From: Musa acuminata AAA Group
Taxonomy: Eukaryota > Streptophyta > Magnoliopsida > Zingiberales > Musaceae
Reading direction: 5' to 3'
NCBI RefSeq assembly: GCF_036884655.1
Contig: NC_088330.1
Span: forward strand, 34,205,001-34,269,000
DNA length: 64,000 nucleotides
Below, one piece after another: positions 36,713 to 49,538 of the stretch. The first letter of the stretch is position 1, and every line of letters begins with the position of its first letter. A program made the position numbers and the translations under genes. The notes beneath the pieces are model-generated. The model saw only the letters and a list, made by a program, of their open reading frames with translations, was not told the DNA's origin and did not search any database.

Positions 36713-38440
36713 GGCGTCTTGCACCCTCTCCTTCTCCCTCTCCCTCATCGTCTCTCCCTAATCATCGCAATCATGCCTGCTTTTTACTAACCCTACCTCC
36801 TTTTCTTCCTCGCGTACATGCTAACCATAGTTAAGCTGGTGTATATCTCTTGTCGTCTTCACGCGGAACCCGTGGCTTTTGCTGGCTTTGACCGCTGACC
36901 CTCTCTGTCATTGGCTTCCAGTCGTCAGTATCCTTCTTCTTCCTCTTGCAGTGGCTCCATCGCATGCAGTACAGACATGTTTTACACCTCGTATTCTCCG
37001 GTAAGATTACAGTGATATTTAGCATGTAAATAATCCCGGAAGCTAGTCGCGTTTCTCCGTTCGCTGTCACGCAGACTCTCACAAGGCAAGGTGGCAGAAG
37101 GTGTGGCACGGTGACAGTCGCGGCTGCAGAGGCCACCATGATTGCCATACATGGTACCGACCCATGTCTATCATTGCCTTCGAGATGGGCTATTATTGCA
37201 CCTGTTGATGGCGATGCTCGGCAACAGCGAGTCCCCACAGCATTCAATGCCTAGCCCTGCATGACTTCCCTCCCTCATCATTATGTCCCTCTCTGCAGTG
37301 CACAGCCTTATCACCGCCGACCCCACGCACCATCATCACTCCATCATTAGCCATCATGCAACAGCTTCACCACCCTCGGAAGGGAATTAGAGGGTCTTCT
37401 TATCTTGATGAGCTCCGTCATGGCCGAGTAGTAAAAAACTGACACCAAATTCTGAGACTTTTCTACAACAGCAGTGCTATTTATACATTTATGATTAAAA
37501 GTAATATATATTTTATGTAATTATTTGAATTAAAAAAGAATATTTTAGTTAATCTTGAGGGCTTATAATATTAATAAAGTAGATAAATTCTCAAAAAAAT
37601 AATTCTTTTTTTATTAGTGTATTTTTTAAAAGATATTTTTTATTTATCATAATTTATGAAATATAACTGAAACAGCATCAATCAACACTATAGATCCGTC
37701 CATAAGATAAATTAATTTAATATCTATGTATAAAAGTTATATTAATAAATTATTTTTTTTGCACCTAAGCTTATTCGAAAGTATTATAACCAAAATAAAA
37801 TTGACTTAAATTTTAATAAAACTCGTTCATCTACACAAATAAGATTTATAATAATTTGTTATTAAATTAAAAAAATAATCAAATAAAAATATTAATTATT
37901 GTATTTTTAATAGATTTATAGTATTTTTATACTTTCATTAAAATACTATAAATCTATTAGAAATATTATAACTGAAAAAATAGACCTTGTTGTTATGTTT
38001 CAGGAATCAAATCTGAAAAATATAAAAAGGATGTATCTCTCAGAAAAAAAAAATCTAAAAATATTTTTTTTAGAAAATTCATGCTTTGTATATTCGTGAA
38101 AAACGATAATACTATTTTTATGTAATCACAAAAGCAAAAGAGAACCATTTTAATTAATATTGAAGGCTGAGAATATTAATAATATTTTTAGGAAATGGAA
38201 AACCGTACATACTGCTTTAGAAATCGAACTGTCATATCATCATCCTCACATCCATCGCACGATTTGAGGGCGGTTCGCAAGAATCGCTTTTCGTAGATGG
38301 AGACACCCAGTCTCAAATGGTTCAAGGGAATCCCATATAGGTTTAGAAACGTCAGGAACTGAGAAGGGGAGTTGGGGGTGGAATAGAGAAGCGATGGGGA
38401 CTTCCTGGGGACCGTCACAGTTCACAGTTCAATGATAAGG
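36713..38440. other. Upstream region of the HD-Zip II gene, then AT-rich DNA
   Basis: The region from 36713 to about 37440 is of mixed composition and probably holds proximal regulatory sequence. A 138-codon minus-strand frame at 36831-37247 is not gene-like. From 37440 to 38200 the DNA is AT-rich with the recurring AGTATTTTTATAC / TACTATAAAT vocabulary seen in other intergenic blocks of this window. Confidence 0.4.
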
Positions 38441-38713
38441 GGAGGTGGCCCTCTTTAATGGCGGCAACAGCTGCGCTCCTCCAATTATTCCTCCCATTCC
38501 CTCTGTCACTCAACCCAATCATTCAGACGAGAGGAGAGAGGCGACAGCAGGGGATGGGGCTTCACGTGGGAGGGACGGGAACCCCTCCCCTCCCCCACCG
38601 AGTCACGTGGACCGACACTTCCCTGCCCCGGCACGTGCGGACACGCCCAGGACAAGCCCGGCCCCACTTGTCTCTCCCCACCACGACACCCGCGCCCCGC
38701 AATCATTTGCACT

Positions 38714-38730
38714 CCCCCCCCCCCCCCCCC
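38714..38730 (+). repeat. Poly-C tract (17 C)
   Basis: An unbroken C run within the GC-rich island; it could form a G-quadruplex on the opposite strand. Confidence 0.9.
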
Positions 38731-38760
38731 TCCTCACCGGGCCCCACCTTTTCTTCCTCT

Positions 38761-38764
<4 letters not shown>

Positions 38765-38797
<33 letters not shown>
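38765..38797 (+). repeat. (CT)16 microsatellite
   Basis: A CT run between the first and second groups of G-boxes; CT/GA tracts of this kind are common near plant regulatory DNA. Confidence 0.93.
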
Positions 38798-38799
<2 letters not shown>

Positions 38800-40312
38800 C
38801 ACTGTGGGAAAGTGAGGAAAAAGAAGCTGGGCGTAGAAAGGGCTGCATATTCTCTTTGACATGCTAACAATTATGGAGCGCATCTGAGTTGTAGTGATCA
38901 TGGCATGTTTGGATACAGTACTCTAGGAATCCATGCCCATATAAATGGTAGACGAGTCCAAGTGATCGAGGAATCCCTTTATCGACACTTCGATTCGATT
39001 CCATGGTACCGTTCATGAGGTCATATATACAATAAAGGTGATGATACATTCAACATTATTGGAGCGATTTGGTTCGTCCTGCTTTTGAGTTTGGACTCAG
39101 TGATTCGATCGGTGTATGGCGAGAAAGATATATTCGAGATAGTAAACATCTCACATGATGAAAGCGATGGATTGATTTTGATCGGCATGGCATTCACATC
39201 GAATTATTGGATCACCGATATGCGTTATCTGTGAGACGAGACGCCCAATTTTTTTTCTTTCTTTTTTTAATATTTTATTTTAGATAGGACGGAAGAAGAG
39301 TGGGACCCGATGCACATCTTGCATCATCTCTCCTCCTCCTCCTTTTGCTTTGAAACCTGTGGATTCAAACCCCGGCATGATGTCGGGGGTGGTGATGATT
39401 AATTGTGCCCCCCACGATCGCTCGCTAGCTGTCCCACGTGTCGCTCTCACCCCCTTCTCTCTCTCTCTCTCTCTTCATCAGCTTCCGCCTCATGGAAACA
39501 GGGAGAGGAGGACGAGAACACTTCCCAAGACCGCAACGCAACACGGCGACGTCAACAATTACCGCTTGCAAGAAAGGCCGTGCGAGGGGGCTAACTCTTC
39601 CCCATGTGCCGGGCACGTGGCTTGACCACCACTTTTACTCATTTGCCCCTGTCTCTTCCGCCTGATCACACCCCGCTTCGCCATGGCACGCTCGTAAATT
39701 AGAGATAAAGGGAAGGGTTGTATAGGTCGAGTCGACGCACTTGCGGTTATTTTACTCTCCCGCCCGGCAGCATGTGGCGGGTACGTGGACCGCCAGGCGA
39801 ACCAGCGCGACGACAGCAAGGCGCACGTACGACCCAACACGTGCACGTGTGGTCAAACCACCCGCCCCGGCCATCCGACACGTGCGGAGGCGGCCTCGGT
39901 GTTCCCATGTGCCGCGCGAAGCTTCCCGTGGCTTCGGGTGATAGTAGCATAGCATCCATCGTATCAACAACGTGATTTACTTAACCCGAATCCGAACCGA
40001 TCCGAATTCCAATTTGATCCGAACCCGATCCGATTGAATGGGCATAACATGAGGGCAATAGGGTTGGCGAAGTGGGCCTGCTTGTCTCCTCCCGGCTGTG
40101 TGAAATGATAAGATAATAGAATTCAAAGATGCATAGTTTGGGGTGTTGGATTCCCTATGATTAGTAGGGGATAGTTAAAGTATGGGAGAATGAAACATCA
40201 TTGATGCTCCCAACCCATTATTCAAACCCTTAGCCAATCTGTCCCACCACCCCAATTGCCATTAAGGTTTACGCACCGGTGTTGTTCGATCATTTTGGGC
40301 AGCCACACGTGG

Positions 40313-40695
40313 TGCCATTATTTCCAGCCAATTCTTCTTCCTGCTAATAATGTGGCGTTGGATTCTACAAGGAGATTATATTTATCATTTGGATATGTCT
40401 AAATTTAGATTGATGCATCACATTTAAAATGATATGTTCTTGATAATTGAGTAGGACGTACATGAGGCTCATGTGAACTCGAAGCTAATATCTATCATAT
40501 GTGCAATAATAGCATCTCTATTTATGTATGTACATCTTCATGTATAGCATCTACTGCTTTATTCATGGTGTCTTATATGACAAGCATCATAGTGGTTGAT
40601 GATGATGGCAGGCCCTGTCAGACCCAACAGGCCCAGTTAACATGCATAGGCCTCTGTTCACTTGCTTTTCAGGGCATTATTCTGCCATTTAAACA

Positions 40696-40768
<73 letters not shown>

Positions 40769-41016
40769 GATGAGTTTAGTGATATTTTTATAAATGTCAT
40801 ATGTTTCACATATATACTCAACTAGAAAGAAACAAATACATTCCAAAGTAAATGGTTAGATAGCTCAAACTGGAATTGGGAGGCATACATTTTAATTTTA
40901 ATTTCTAAAAATTAAAATCCGAATAAGAATAAACGGTTTCAACTCGATTAAATATGAAAAAAAAAGAATTAAACATAAATATGTTATATAGTTTAATAGT
41001 TAGTAATTTAAACTTG
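40313..41016. other. Intergenic DNA with (ATT)n microsatellite
   Basis: Apart from the ATT tract, no gene or structured repeat was found. Confidence 0.45.
40696..40768 (+). repeat. (ATT)24 microsatellite
   Basis: About 24 trinucleotide units, uninterrupted. Long homopolymeric Ile or Asn frames over it are artefacts of the repeat. Confidence 0.95.
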
Positions 41017-41090
41017 AAGCCTAATAATGATTTGGGATCAAATCTTAAAGCCTAATGACTTGGGATCAAATCTTAAAGCCTAATAACTTA
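41017..41090 (+). repeat. 28-bp tandem repeat, about 2.5 units
   Basis: The unit is AAGCCTAATGACTTGGGATC followed by AAATCTTA. It occurs at about 41017 (with a 2-base insertion), 41047 and 41075 (partial). It is not coding. Confidence 0.75.
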
Positions 41091-41559
41091 AAAACACATA
41101 GATTTGCAAGGTCCTTGAACATTAAAAAATAATAAAATGAATTGGCTACTCTTTGAATATCAAAAAGAATAGATCTCAAATATCCTATATAAATCGGCTT
41201 ATTTGATATATATATATATATATATATATAATTCTTTGGAATTCTATCTACTAGTTTCAAATATGAAAACTCTTGAAACTCATCCTCCTTATGATGATTG
41301 ATGTTTATTTTAATTGTAAGCAATGATATGGTGTTTATTTTCCCATTATTCAAACTGAGATATAGAACATCCCAAACAACTCAAAAATCATAAAGTTTTG
41401 GATGTAAAGATCAATGTTCCATTGACAAAGCCATGCCCATGTTTTCCAAATTAAGTTTTTGGCATTAGATTATGGTCCAAGTCAAGCAATCTTTTCTTGG
41501 GAAAAATAGTTTTCAGTCATGTATTAAATGTCAGAACAAGAATTCAAGTTGCAATTCAA

Positions 41560-42190
41560 TGCCAACCAACATGTTGCCCACCTCTTGTGCTCCATTCAAC
41601 ACAATCAACAGGCTTTGAAGCTGATAAAATAAATGGAGCAATCTGTCAAGCCATTAACAAATATTAATGTACAATCAAAGGTGTCAAACCTCATTACTTC
41701 ATTCACATATATGCATATATAATTAAAGCTACAGACAACCAAAGAGTAGCTAAACAATTCCATTCAAGTGAAGCTTATTATATCAAAACCTAATAACCAT
41801 ATTCTAGCTCTAGATTTAGCTTCATGTCAAGCAAATTTAGGTTCATTTCTTATCATGTATGAGACATCAGAGTTGGTATTTTAATTCACAATTCTTTGCT
41901 AGCAATTCCATTCAAGAGTTCGAAGCTGAAAAAAGCTGCAGACAACTCAAAATTCCATGAATGTGAAGATTATAAATGTCTACATAGCTAAATATATCAA
42001 AACCTATTAGTCAAATTTGACCAATCTTTAGGAACTCGATCAACAGATCTAGAAGCTGAAAAAGTAGATGATGTCAATGTATCATCAAAGGTGACAAGAT
42101 TAACCACTTGATTTGATTACAACTAAAGATGTAGAAAACCCAAAACTGTCTCAATAATTCCATGAAGTTGAAGCTCATAAATGTGAGAGC
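41560..42190 (+). repeat. Degenerate ~200-bp tandem repeat, about three units
   Basis: An AATTCCAT(G/T)(A/C)A..TGAAG block recurs at about 41756, 41950 and 42157. A (T/C)GAAGCTGA(T/A)AAA block recurs at about 41617, 41920 and 42049. ATATCAAAACCTA(T/A) is shared at about 41780 and 41995, and ATCAAAGGTG(T/A)CAA at 41674 and 42081. The copies are well diverged, and no open frame runs through them. Possibly an old satellite-like array or a decayed gene-fragment duplication. Confidence 0.55.
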
Positions 42191-44544
42191 CTGGAATGTT
42201 AATTTGAGCCAGCAGTGCGTTGCCTGTTCTTAGTTAGGGCTGGGAGGTGTGAGGCCAGTTATGAGAGTGACTTTGAACAGCTAAGTTTGTCCACCAGGCT
42301 GGGTGACGGTGGCACCATGAACTCATGATGTATTACTGAAAACCCTACAATCGCCAGCCCCACTGCCCACACCCACATTGCCGTCAACTTGAATAGAGCA
42401 CACCTAAGATGCTGATCTAATGAAGATATATCCATTTCATCATTTATCAAAGATTATAAATTTAAACTTCATCCGATGTATTTTTGAATTTATAAAGAAA
42501 ATATATATCCATTCGATCATTTACCAAAGATTATGGATTTAGATTTCATTTGATATATTTTTTATATTTGTAAAAAAAAAAATTTAAGTCGTGTGGTACT
42601 ATTATGTGTTCGAGTCAATCCTTCTTAAATTTATTATCATTTTTTAAGGACACGTAAAAAAGAATATAAATTACAGTAAATGTTTGACTTAGGATTAATA
42701 AGTAGTTATCTCAGAAAATACTTGAGAAACAATGTAAATTATAAACATAGACTTTGTAAGCTTTAAACATACGACTCTTTGTTTTAGTATATTTTTATCT
42801 TAATTTTAATAAGATAGTAGCTAATTTGGTCCGTAAAACCTTTATCAGATCATATTATAATTTGCCTTCACTATTTACACTAAAAAAAATTGAATAGGAC
42901 ATTGTGCCATCTCTATATGGATTAAACACGATTAGAGTCATCCGGAATTGGATTTCGATAATGTAATGTATCGATTTGACCGATACTAAGCTTATTTTAT
43001 ATGTATCGATCGAGACCTATCAGGTAGAGTATATGTACAATATTGATATAAGTAATGTGATACAGAATTGGATGGTACATGCATCAAAATTCTGATTAGG
43101 GCAGCGAGGATATCAAAGAAAAAGTAAGATTAATAAATGTAGATTAGATGCAATTTTAATTGGATTTAAGTCAGATGTGGATTCAGATTAGATTTAAGAT
43201 GGAGAGAGAAGAACTCGATTCATCCATATTTAATGAATATTCTTAAGAAAATTATATGAATAAAGACATATGAGTATTTGTTAAATGCATCTAATTTAAG
43301 ACATTAGAATTAGGATGGTTAGTTTGTCTAATTAAACCCAGATATGAATATATTTTACTCTTTTATACTCAATTAGTGTTTCTAATTTCACTATCTTATT
43401 TACAATTGGATTGGACAATAATCGAGGACGATCTTATCTAATAAAGATCAAACATGATTTCTTTGTTTAATTTTATCCATTACAGGATATATGATACATA
43501 AATCAGGATTTCAAAATTGATGGTTTCAATTTTATGTAAAATAGGATCAAAATCAAACTAACTTTAGACAATTCTCATTGTGATTTGAGGCCATGATCAA
43601 GTAGGAGGACAATATTAACTCAAGTACAAGCATCCATTAGTGGAGAAGGTAATCGAGATAATTAACGTATAGTATGAGTTGAAGAAGAGGTGCTTGAGAT
43701 AATCACTAGGGATGATGATGTAAGTAGGGTTTGCGACGATAGTAGTAACGATGAACTGGCATTGACGGGTCGTGACGATAATAGAATAAGTTGAGGGCTA
43801 AAGGCTAAAGAAAACATCGAAAATTAAAAGAGAGTCTAAGAGAGCAAGTGGAGTCGAAAAGCTGTGGGAATAAAAAGATCGTCAATTATAATCTGCATAG
43901 ATGAAGTTCTGCAACTCGGGTTTGATCCGAACAAATCAGGCAGCGATCGAGTTTAGGCTCCGAATTGTGATCCGATCCGACGATCACATTCGTAAACGAA
44001 CCGTGATCTACATCAAACCTACCTCGTGGCAACCGTTCATCAGGCTGACGCGGGACCCAAATTTGACCCCGACCCACCCTTGATTTCGGATCCGCCGGCC
44101 AAATCGGATCCATCGGCAGCTCAACTCCCAACCAGAAAGAGCGCGGGACAAAACACGACCCACCGAGTCGCCAATCAGCGCTCTCCACGTGTTGTCGACT
44201 GCCCATTAACCAACCAACCCAACTCCCTCCCATCCTCTCTCTCTCTCTCTGTCTCAGAGATCAGCTTCCCGAAGTGGAAACCTGTCTTCGGCAATGAACT
44301 GAAACCACCCGGGTGTTATCTGGTGTTCAATCCATACAAAGCTTCCCCTGCACCGAGAAAGGAACCATCTTTTTTTTTGTTCTCCTCTCCTTTTAGCTTC
44401 TTCTCCCTGTTCTAATGCTTCCGTCCTCCTCGATCTCCAAACTGATCCAAATCGCCTTTCAAGCTTCACATTTCCGTATAATTTTGCCAAAAAATTGGAA
44501 TTTTACGGGCTTCTCGAGGCTAGATTGAGTTTGGCGAGCCTATC
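42191..44544. other. Intergenic DNA and promoter / 5' UTR of the pseudokinase gene
   Basis: The stretch 42191-43890 is AT-rich with no gene. From about 43900 GC content rises. A G-box core CACGTG is present at 44186-44191, followed by a CT run (44236-44252) and a pyrimidine-rich leader up to the ATG at 44545. Confidence 0.45.
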
Positions 44545-45791
44545 ATGGAGAAGAGACACAAGATCGAGCTCCTCCTTGGTCTTCTCTGCTCGTTCCTTTT
44601 CCTTCTCCTCTTCCTCTTGTTGGCGTTGAGCTACTTCTTTCGCAAAAGATTAAGGTGCCGAGGTAGGACCAAAAAGGAACCCTTGGAGGCCGGCGGCGAC
44701 AGCGGCGGGGGCGGCGCGGAGGAGGAGCACTCGGAGGCGGAGGAGCTGGTGAGGTTCGCCGGAGGCGAGAGCTTGACGGTGCACGACATCCTGGACGCGC
44801 CCGGAGAGGTGGTCGGGAAGTCGAGCTACGGGACGCTGTACAGGGCCAGCCTCGAGCGGAGCGGCTCTGTGGTGCTGCTTCGGTTCCTTCGACCGGCTTG
44901 CGTCGGCGGGACCGAGGAGGTTCTGCCGGCGGTCCGGGCGCTCGGGGCGGTTCGGAACCCGAACCTGGTGCCCCTTCGGGCGATGTACGTCGGGCCGCGA
45001 GGGGAGAAGCTCTTCGTCCACCCCTTCTTTGCCGCGGGGTCGCTGAAGCAGTTCTTAAGAGGTGAGTTCAGTGGCCTTTGAACTTGTCATCCTCTTCATG
45101 GCCTTATGCAATGCTGAGCTCTAAAAATCTGGTTGTCCATCACCAAACAAGATCTTCTTGCCTGCAAAGAAACACTGACCGGATTCCATGATGATCCACA
45201 GCTGGTGTTGCTGAAGCACACAGATGGGACATCATCTATAAGCTCTCTCTGGGAATCGCCAGAGGGCTGGATCACCTCCACACAGGACTGGAGAAGCCCA
45301 TGGTGCATGGCAATCTCAAGACCAACAACATCTTGCTCGACGCAGATTACCAGCCTCGCCTGTCGGACTTCGGCTTGCACCTGATCTTAAATCCAGCGGC
45401 AGCCCAAGAAATGCTCGAAGTCTCTGCCGCCCAGGGGTACAAAGCCCCCGAGCTGGTTAAGATGAAGGATGCCAGCAGTGAGAGCGATATGTACAGCCTG
45501 GGGGTGGTCGTACTCGAGATGCTCACTCAGAAGGATCCCATCAACACCAACTTCTTACAGTCCACGGATTTCCATGTGCCGACCTCGTTGAGGAATTTGG
45601 TTCTGGAGCACAAAGTCTCGGATGTCTTCAACTCCGAGCTCCTGATTCAGAGTATAGATCAGAGTTCTACCAAAGAACAAGGTCTACTGATGCTCTTTCG
45701 ACTGGCGATCGCTTGTTGCTCTCCTTCTCCTGCTTCGAGACCAGACACTAAGCATGTTATTTCACAGATCGAAGATATCATCCGACGATGA
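44545..45791 (+). CDS. Single-pass membrane pseudokinase, TMKL1-like, no LRR ectodomain
   Basis: Two exons, 44545-45061 (GTGAGT donor) and 45202-45791, give 368 residues. An N-terminal membrane helix (about 9-32, very Leu/Phe-rich) is followed by basic residues RKRLRCRGRTKK, a stop-transfer pattern that puts the kinase-like domain in the cytosol. The domain starts near 88. It has a glycine loop GKSSYGTLY (91-99), but the ATP-anchoring Lys position reads VVLLRFLRP, and the catalytic loop reads HGNLKTNN (208-215) instead of HRDLK, lacking the catalytic Asp. DFG (228-230) and APE (254-256) are kept. This is the pattern of a receptor-like pseudokinase acting as a scaffold or allosteric partner. 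Relatives annotated TMKL1 carry leucine-rich repeats; this one has almost no ectodomain. Start choice is firm: the helix begins eight residues in. Confidence 0.9.
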
Positions 45792-45811
45792 TGATGATGA
45801 TGATGATGATT
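45788..45811 (+). repeat. (GAT)n repeat at the pseudokinase stop codon
   Basis: About seven ATG/GAT trinucleotide units directly overlap the stop codon and start of the 3' UTR. Length change here would alter the C-terminus only if the stop TGA (45789-45791) were shifted. Confidence 0.85.
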
Positions 45812-48677
45812 TCCATTCTGCCATGGTGATGAAGCAACCTGTCGTTGTCGATGATGATTGTCCATTTTGCCGTGGTAGCAAAGCAATCCATTGTCCTGAT
45901 GGCATGATGGAGAAGATGATACAGAGAATTGGACCAGGAACCGACAGTAATTTAAATGCTTCGAGGATTGGAGATTACCATGAGCTGTATAGTATAGTTG
46001 GAGATGTGCCAACGGCAACTACATTCACCTCCTCTTCTGAGCTCCTCAACTGTGCTTATTTCTGCTGTTGATGCATTGAAGGAGAATGCATGTGATCGGA
46101 GATACAAGCTTCTCTTGCTTGTTGAGTTTGGCTAGAGGACAGGATCTTGGCCTACTGGCTACTGCAACCAGTGATACTTTCTGAGTGGTCTCGTGACTTG
46201 TTAAAGAGAACAGAAGCCTGAAGCATAAAAAAAGGTTCCCCTTCTCTAACTTCAATCTGTTTGTGGATTCCATCTCTCCAAGGCATCAGACATGGGGAGC
46301 AAATCAACTGAGTTGGGGAACAGAAACAGGCAGAAGGTCTGCAGTAGAGATCATGAAACTGTAGATGGAATAGTCAAGCTGCTGCCTTTGGAGTTGCAGT
46401 TTGATGTGGTCTTCAAATGCTGTAGCATGGTTTGGCATGCACTTTGAAAAGGTGGTGGTGTACCTGTTGCTGATACAGATTTGACTTGACCAGCACCAAA
46501 AGCTGTCCTCATTAGTTCAATGCACTGGTGTATTCTGATTCGGAACCATATTGAGTGGTCCAAAACATCACTTCCTGAGGCAATATTGTACATTTCATGT
46601 TTGGGTACCAGAATTACATGTTTATATATATATTAGCATCTTGTTTTCCTGCATAAAACCATTACCCAAACTCTTCTTCAACAGTTGCTCTGGGTTCTAA
46701 ACAATGTCTATCACTTCAATAAATGTTTCCATCTTGTAATGATGATAACACAGGACAGTGAGGAAGTGAAGCACCAGCAGATCATGCTGCACTTGGGAAT
46801 GATGCTAGGCAAGGCACATCATGGTCACCATCTCCTTGAGTCAATTGGAGAGTTGCAAACCCAATAAGCTCAGTGCTCTTTCTTTGAGGCACTACATACT
46901 TGCACAATCATGCTTGGACAAAGCTGGAACAGAGAGATTCCAAAACTTATTCCCTTTGCTTGGACAAGATTATGTGCTTGGCCTACTACTGCAGATGGAA
47001 AACTTTGAACATATCTATGTAACAATATAAATATCACACTTTGTCTCTTCTGCAAATTCCAATAAAGTGATTAGGGTACAAAGTTGTCATCAATTTCAAG
47101 CCAACAAAGCTGCAGATATGTATTGTTTTGGATTCTCAGCATTAGGAAACCACAGCTCTATAACAAACGCACGAGCTTTTAGGTGAGTTGAGGTACAGTG
47201 TCATGGAAACCAAGTATTCTGATGATGCACCAGAAAGTATCTAAAGTGGTTGAGATCTGTAGCATCTGTAACTGTAGACTCCTAAAATATCTAAAATTTA
47301 GGTAGAGATGTGGCATCAGCTATAATTTGTCTTCTTTATTGATTCTTAAACAATATGAAATCAATTATTATTGCCTTTCTCCTCCTTGTAGTATGATTAA
47401 TGATAGTAAAAAACCCAAGGCAGAACTCATGATCAAATAGCTTGAAACATCATTTATTCTTGAATCTGATGCTAAACTAAATATACTTTCTAACCATTTT
47501 TTATTGATATATAAACAAAAAATATGTTTGAGAATGCTTGAGCATGTCCACACCCTTCTAAATGGTCTCCTAGAATCACCCATGGATCCTTGACCTTCCC
47601 CATCTCCCCAACATATGTCAGACACTGAAGATAATGTGTTCGATGAAATGAAGGTCAAAGATCTCCATCTTGGAACACCATGGACAAGGCCCCTAAGTGT
47701 GGGTCGAAAGGGATCCATTCGTCCAGGACAAGTTCCTAACCTCATCATGACTTCAAGGATGAGAAGAACACCCGGGGCTTTAGAGAAGATCTACCAAAAG
47801 GACCCCCTAGATCACGAGTATACCAACCAATCATGCTAAGCACGGATAACAGCTAAGGAATCGTTGCAACGTTGTTTGTAATTGTGTGGATTCTCAAATG
47901 GATTGGTCAAGATGAATGAAGCCAGGCCCAACGCACCGATCGAACATGTACAATTTGGGTTCCAGACGTACCTACATAGCAGCGACAAACCAGCGAACAC
48001 CTTCCGTGCACGCTTCTGATTCCTCTGTTCATCAACAGGCCGCTTGTCATTTCCACCTGCTGCTCGTTGAGAACGGGGGACAAGTTTGATCACTAGAACT
48101 GAAACTAACAAAGAAGTTGCAGGCAGATTTGTTGAGTGAATCAAGCAAAAACAACAAATTGAATCGAGAACAAAAAAACAACAAATTTAACATCAAAAGA
48201 GGGAGACTCTTTTCTCAACCATTTGAATGGAGAACAAAAACAATAAATAATGCATCCGGAATGTCAAAAAACACTAAACTTGTGCTATCAGACATCTGAT
48301 GCTCACATAGGGTTGGAACCATTGTCTCCCTGCCACAGAAGAAGAAAAGAGTCAATAGCAAGCAGTTGCATCAGGAATAATACGATACCGATACCTAAAG
48401 CAACATAATAAAGGATCGGCGTTTCGGTGTACCATATGTTCTTAAGTTTACAGATGAGAACCCAGGACAATGGCTTCCGACACAGGGATAATACAACTCA
48501 GAAGTTTCTGTGTTGTGAAATAAATTACAGAATGATCTTTTGAACCTATTCGATGGCAATGGCAATGGAATCCATGGAGTTCATTGAGAACATGAATTGA
48601 GCTACTTTGAATTTATTATCCCCATCACAGCTTGGTCTGTGACTACATATTTGGATGATACCATAAAATTACCACTT
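45792..48677. other. 3' UTR of the pseudokinase gene, intergenic DNA, and 3' UTR of the transporter gene
   Basis: The two flanking genes converge here. The first several hundred bases after 45791 are likely 3' UTR of the pseudokinase, and the last few hundred before 48678 belong to the minus-strand transporter. A 126-codon minus-strand frame at 47368-47748 and other short frames match no known protein. Confidence 0.45.
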
Positions 48678-49538
48678 CTAGGCAGCCTCAGAAGGAACAC
48701 CATGGTAGACTACTGAGTGCTCTGAACTCACCGGATTCGCATGATACTGTCCATAGAGGGCGTAAATGCCAACTGAGATCAAGCTCACTATGACAAATCT
48801 GTACCATGCTTCTTCATGTAGCTGCAATACATCCAAATAAGGATTACAATATTATTTTCTCAAAATATATCTTACAGTAAAAACTATTGGGCAAAACATA
48901 CAGGGACATAACAGCATATCCATTCGAAGGAGAAAAAGAAGCAAATTATTCTAAAAACCAATGGAATGAAACACTAGTGATTGTGTACTAACGTTGTCCT
49001 CTAACTCATTTCAAGTCCTTTTAAATGATCAATCTCACAAACAAGGTTTGTGATTTCGAATCGTACCACTCGTGTAGCGGGCGGTCTGCTCAATATAGTG
49101 GCCTGGCTGCGGCGAGGCTGAAGGAAAAGCATCGAAGAAGGAAGAAGGAAGAAGGAAGAAGGAAGAAGAAGGAGAGGGCATTCGAAGAAGAGGGAGAAGA
49201 AGAGAGAGAATCGGTAGAACCACGACGCGAACTTGTTTCCACACCCTTTCTCGATCCCGATCCGACGCCGCCCTCCCTCGACGATCCCAATCCAGGAGGT
49301 AACTGCGAGGAGAGTCGTAAAGAGGATGATCTAGAGGCGCGAGGATCAGGGGAGGCGGCGGCTAGAGAAACGAAAGAGGCAGTCTCCTTCATCGCCTCGT
49401 CTGCGACTCTATGGTCTTCTTCTTCGTCGAAGGCCGGAGACGTCTGTGACCTTCAATGTCTTTGTCGCCTTCTTTGCCAATTGTCGCAGACGAGGCGCCG
49501 AGAAGAGGAGGCGACGTCAACGAGGCTACGTACGCCTT

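Larger units (their letters stand above)
38440..40312. promoter_or_regulatory. GC-rich island with nine CACGTG G-box cores
   Basis: Perfect CACGTG cores start at 38563, 38604, 38632, 39435, 39614, 39838, 39844, 39879 and 40306. The pair at 39838/39844 forms a 14-bp palindrome, ACACGTGCACGTGT (39837-39850). Further ACGT cores lie at 39783 and 39825. Random expectation for a 6-mer over this length is below one. Several sites have ABRE-like flanks (CACGTGGC, CACGTGTC). The island contains no convincing gene; overlapping GC-rich open frames disagree on strand and frame. It lies 2.0-3.8 kb upstream of the HD-Zip II gene and over 4 kb from the pseudokinase gene, so a distal enhancer of the HD-Zip gene is the simplest reading, by inference. 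Confidence 0.6.

Noticed and set aside
36831..37247. 138-codon minus-strand frame upstream of the HD-Zip gene
   Set aside because: No domain, low-complexity promoter-like DNA, and no splice partner.
40499..40846. Frames with long Ile or Asn runs
   Set aside because: They are translations of the (ATT)n microsatellite.
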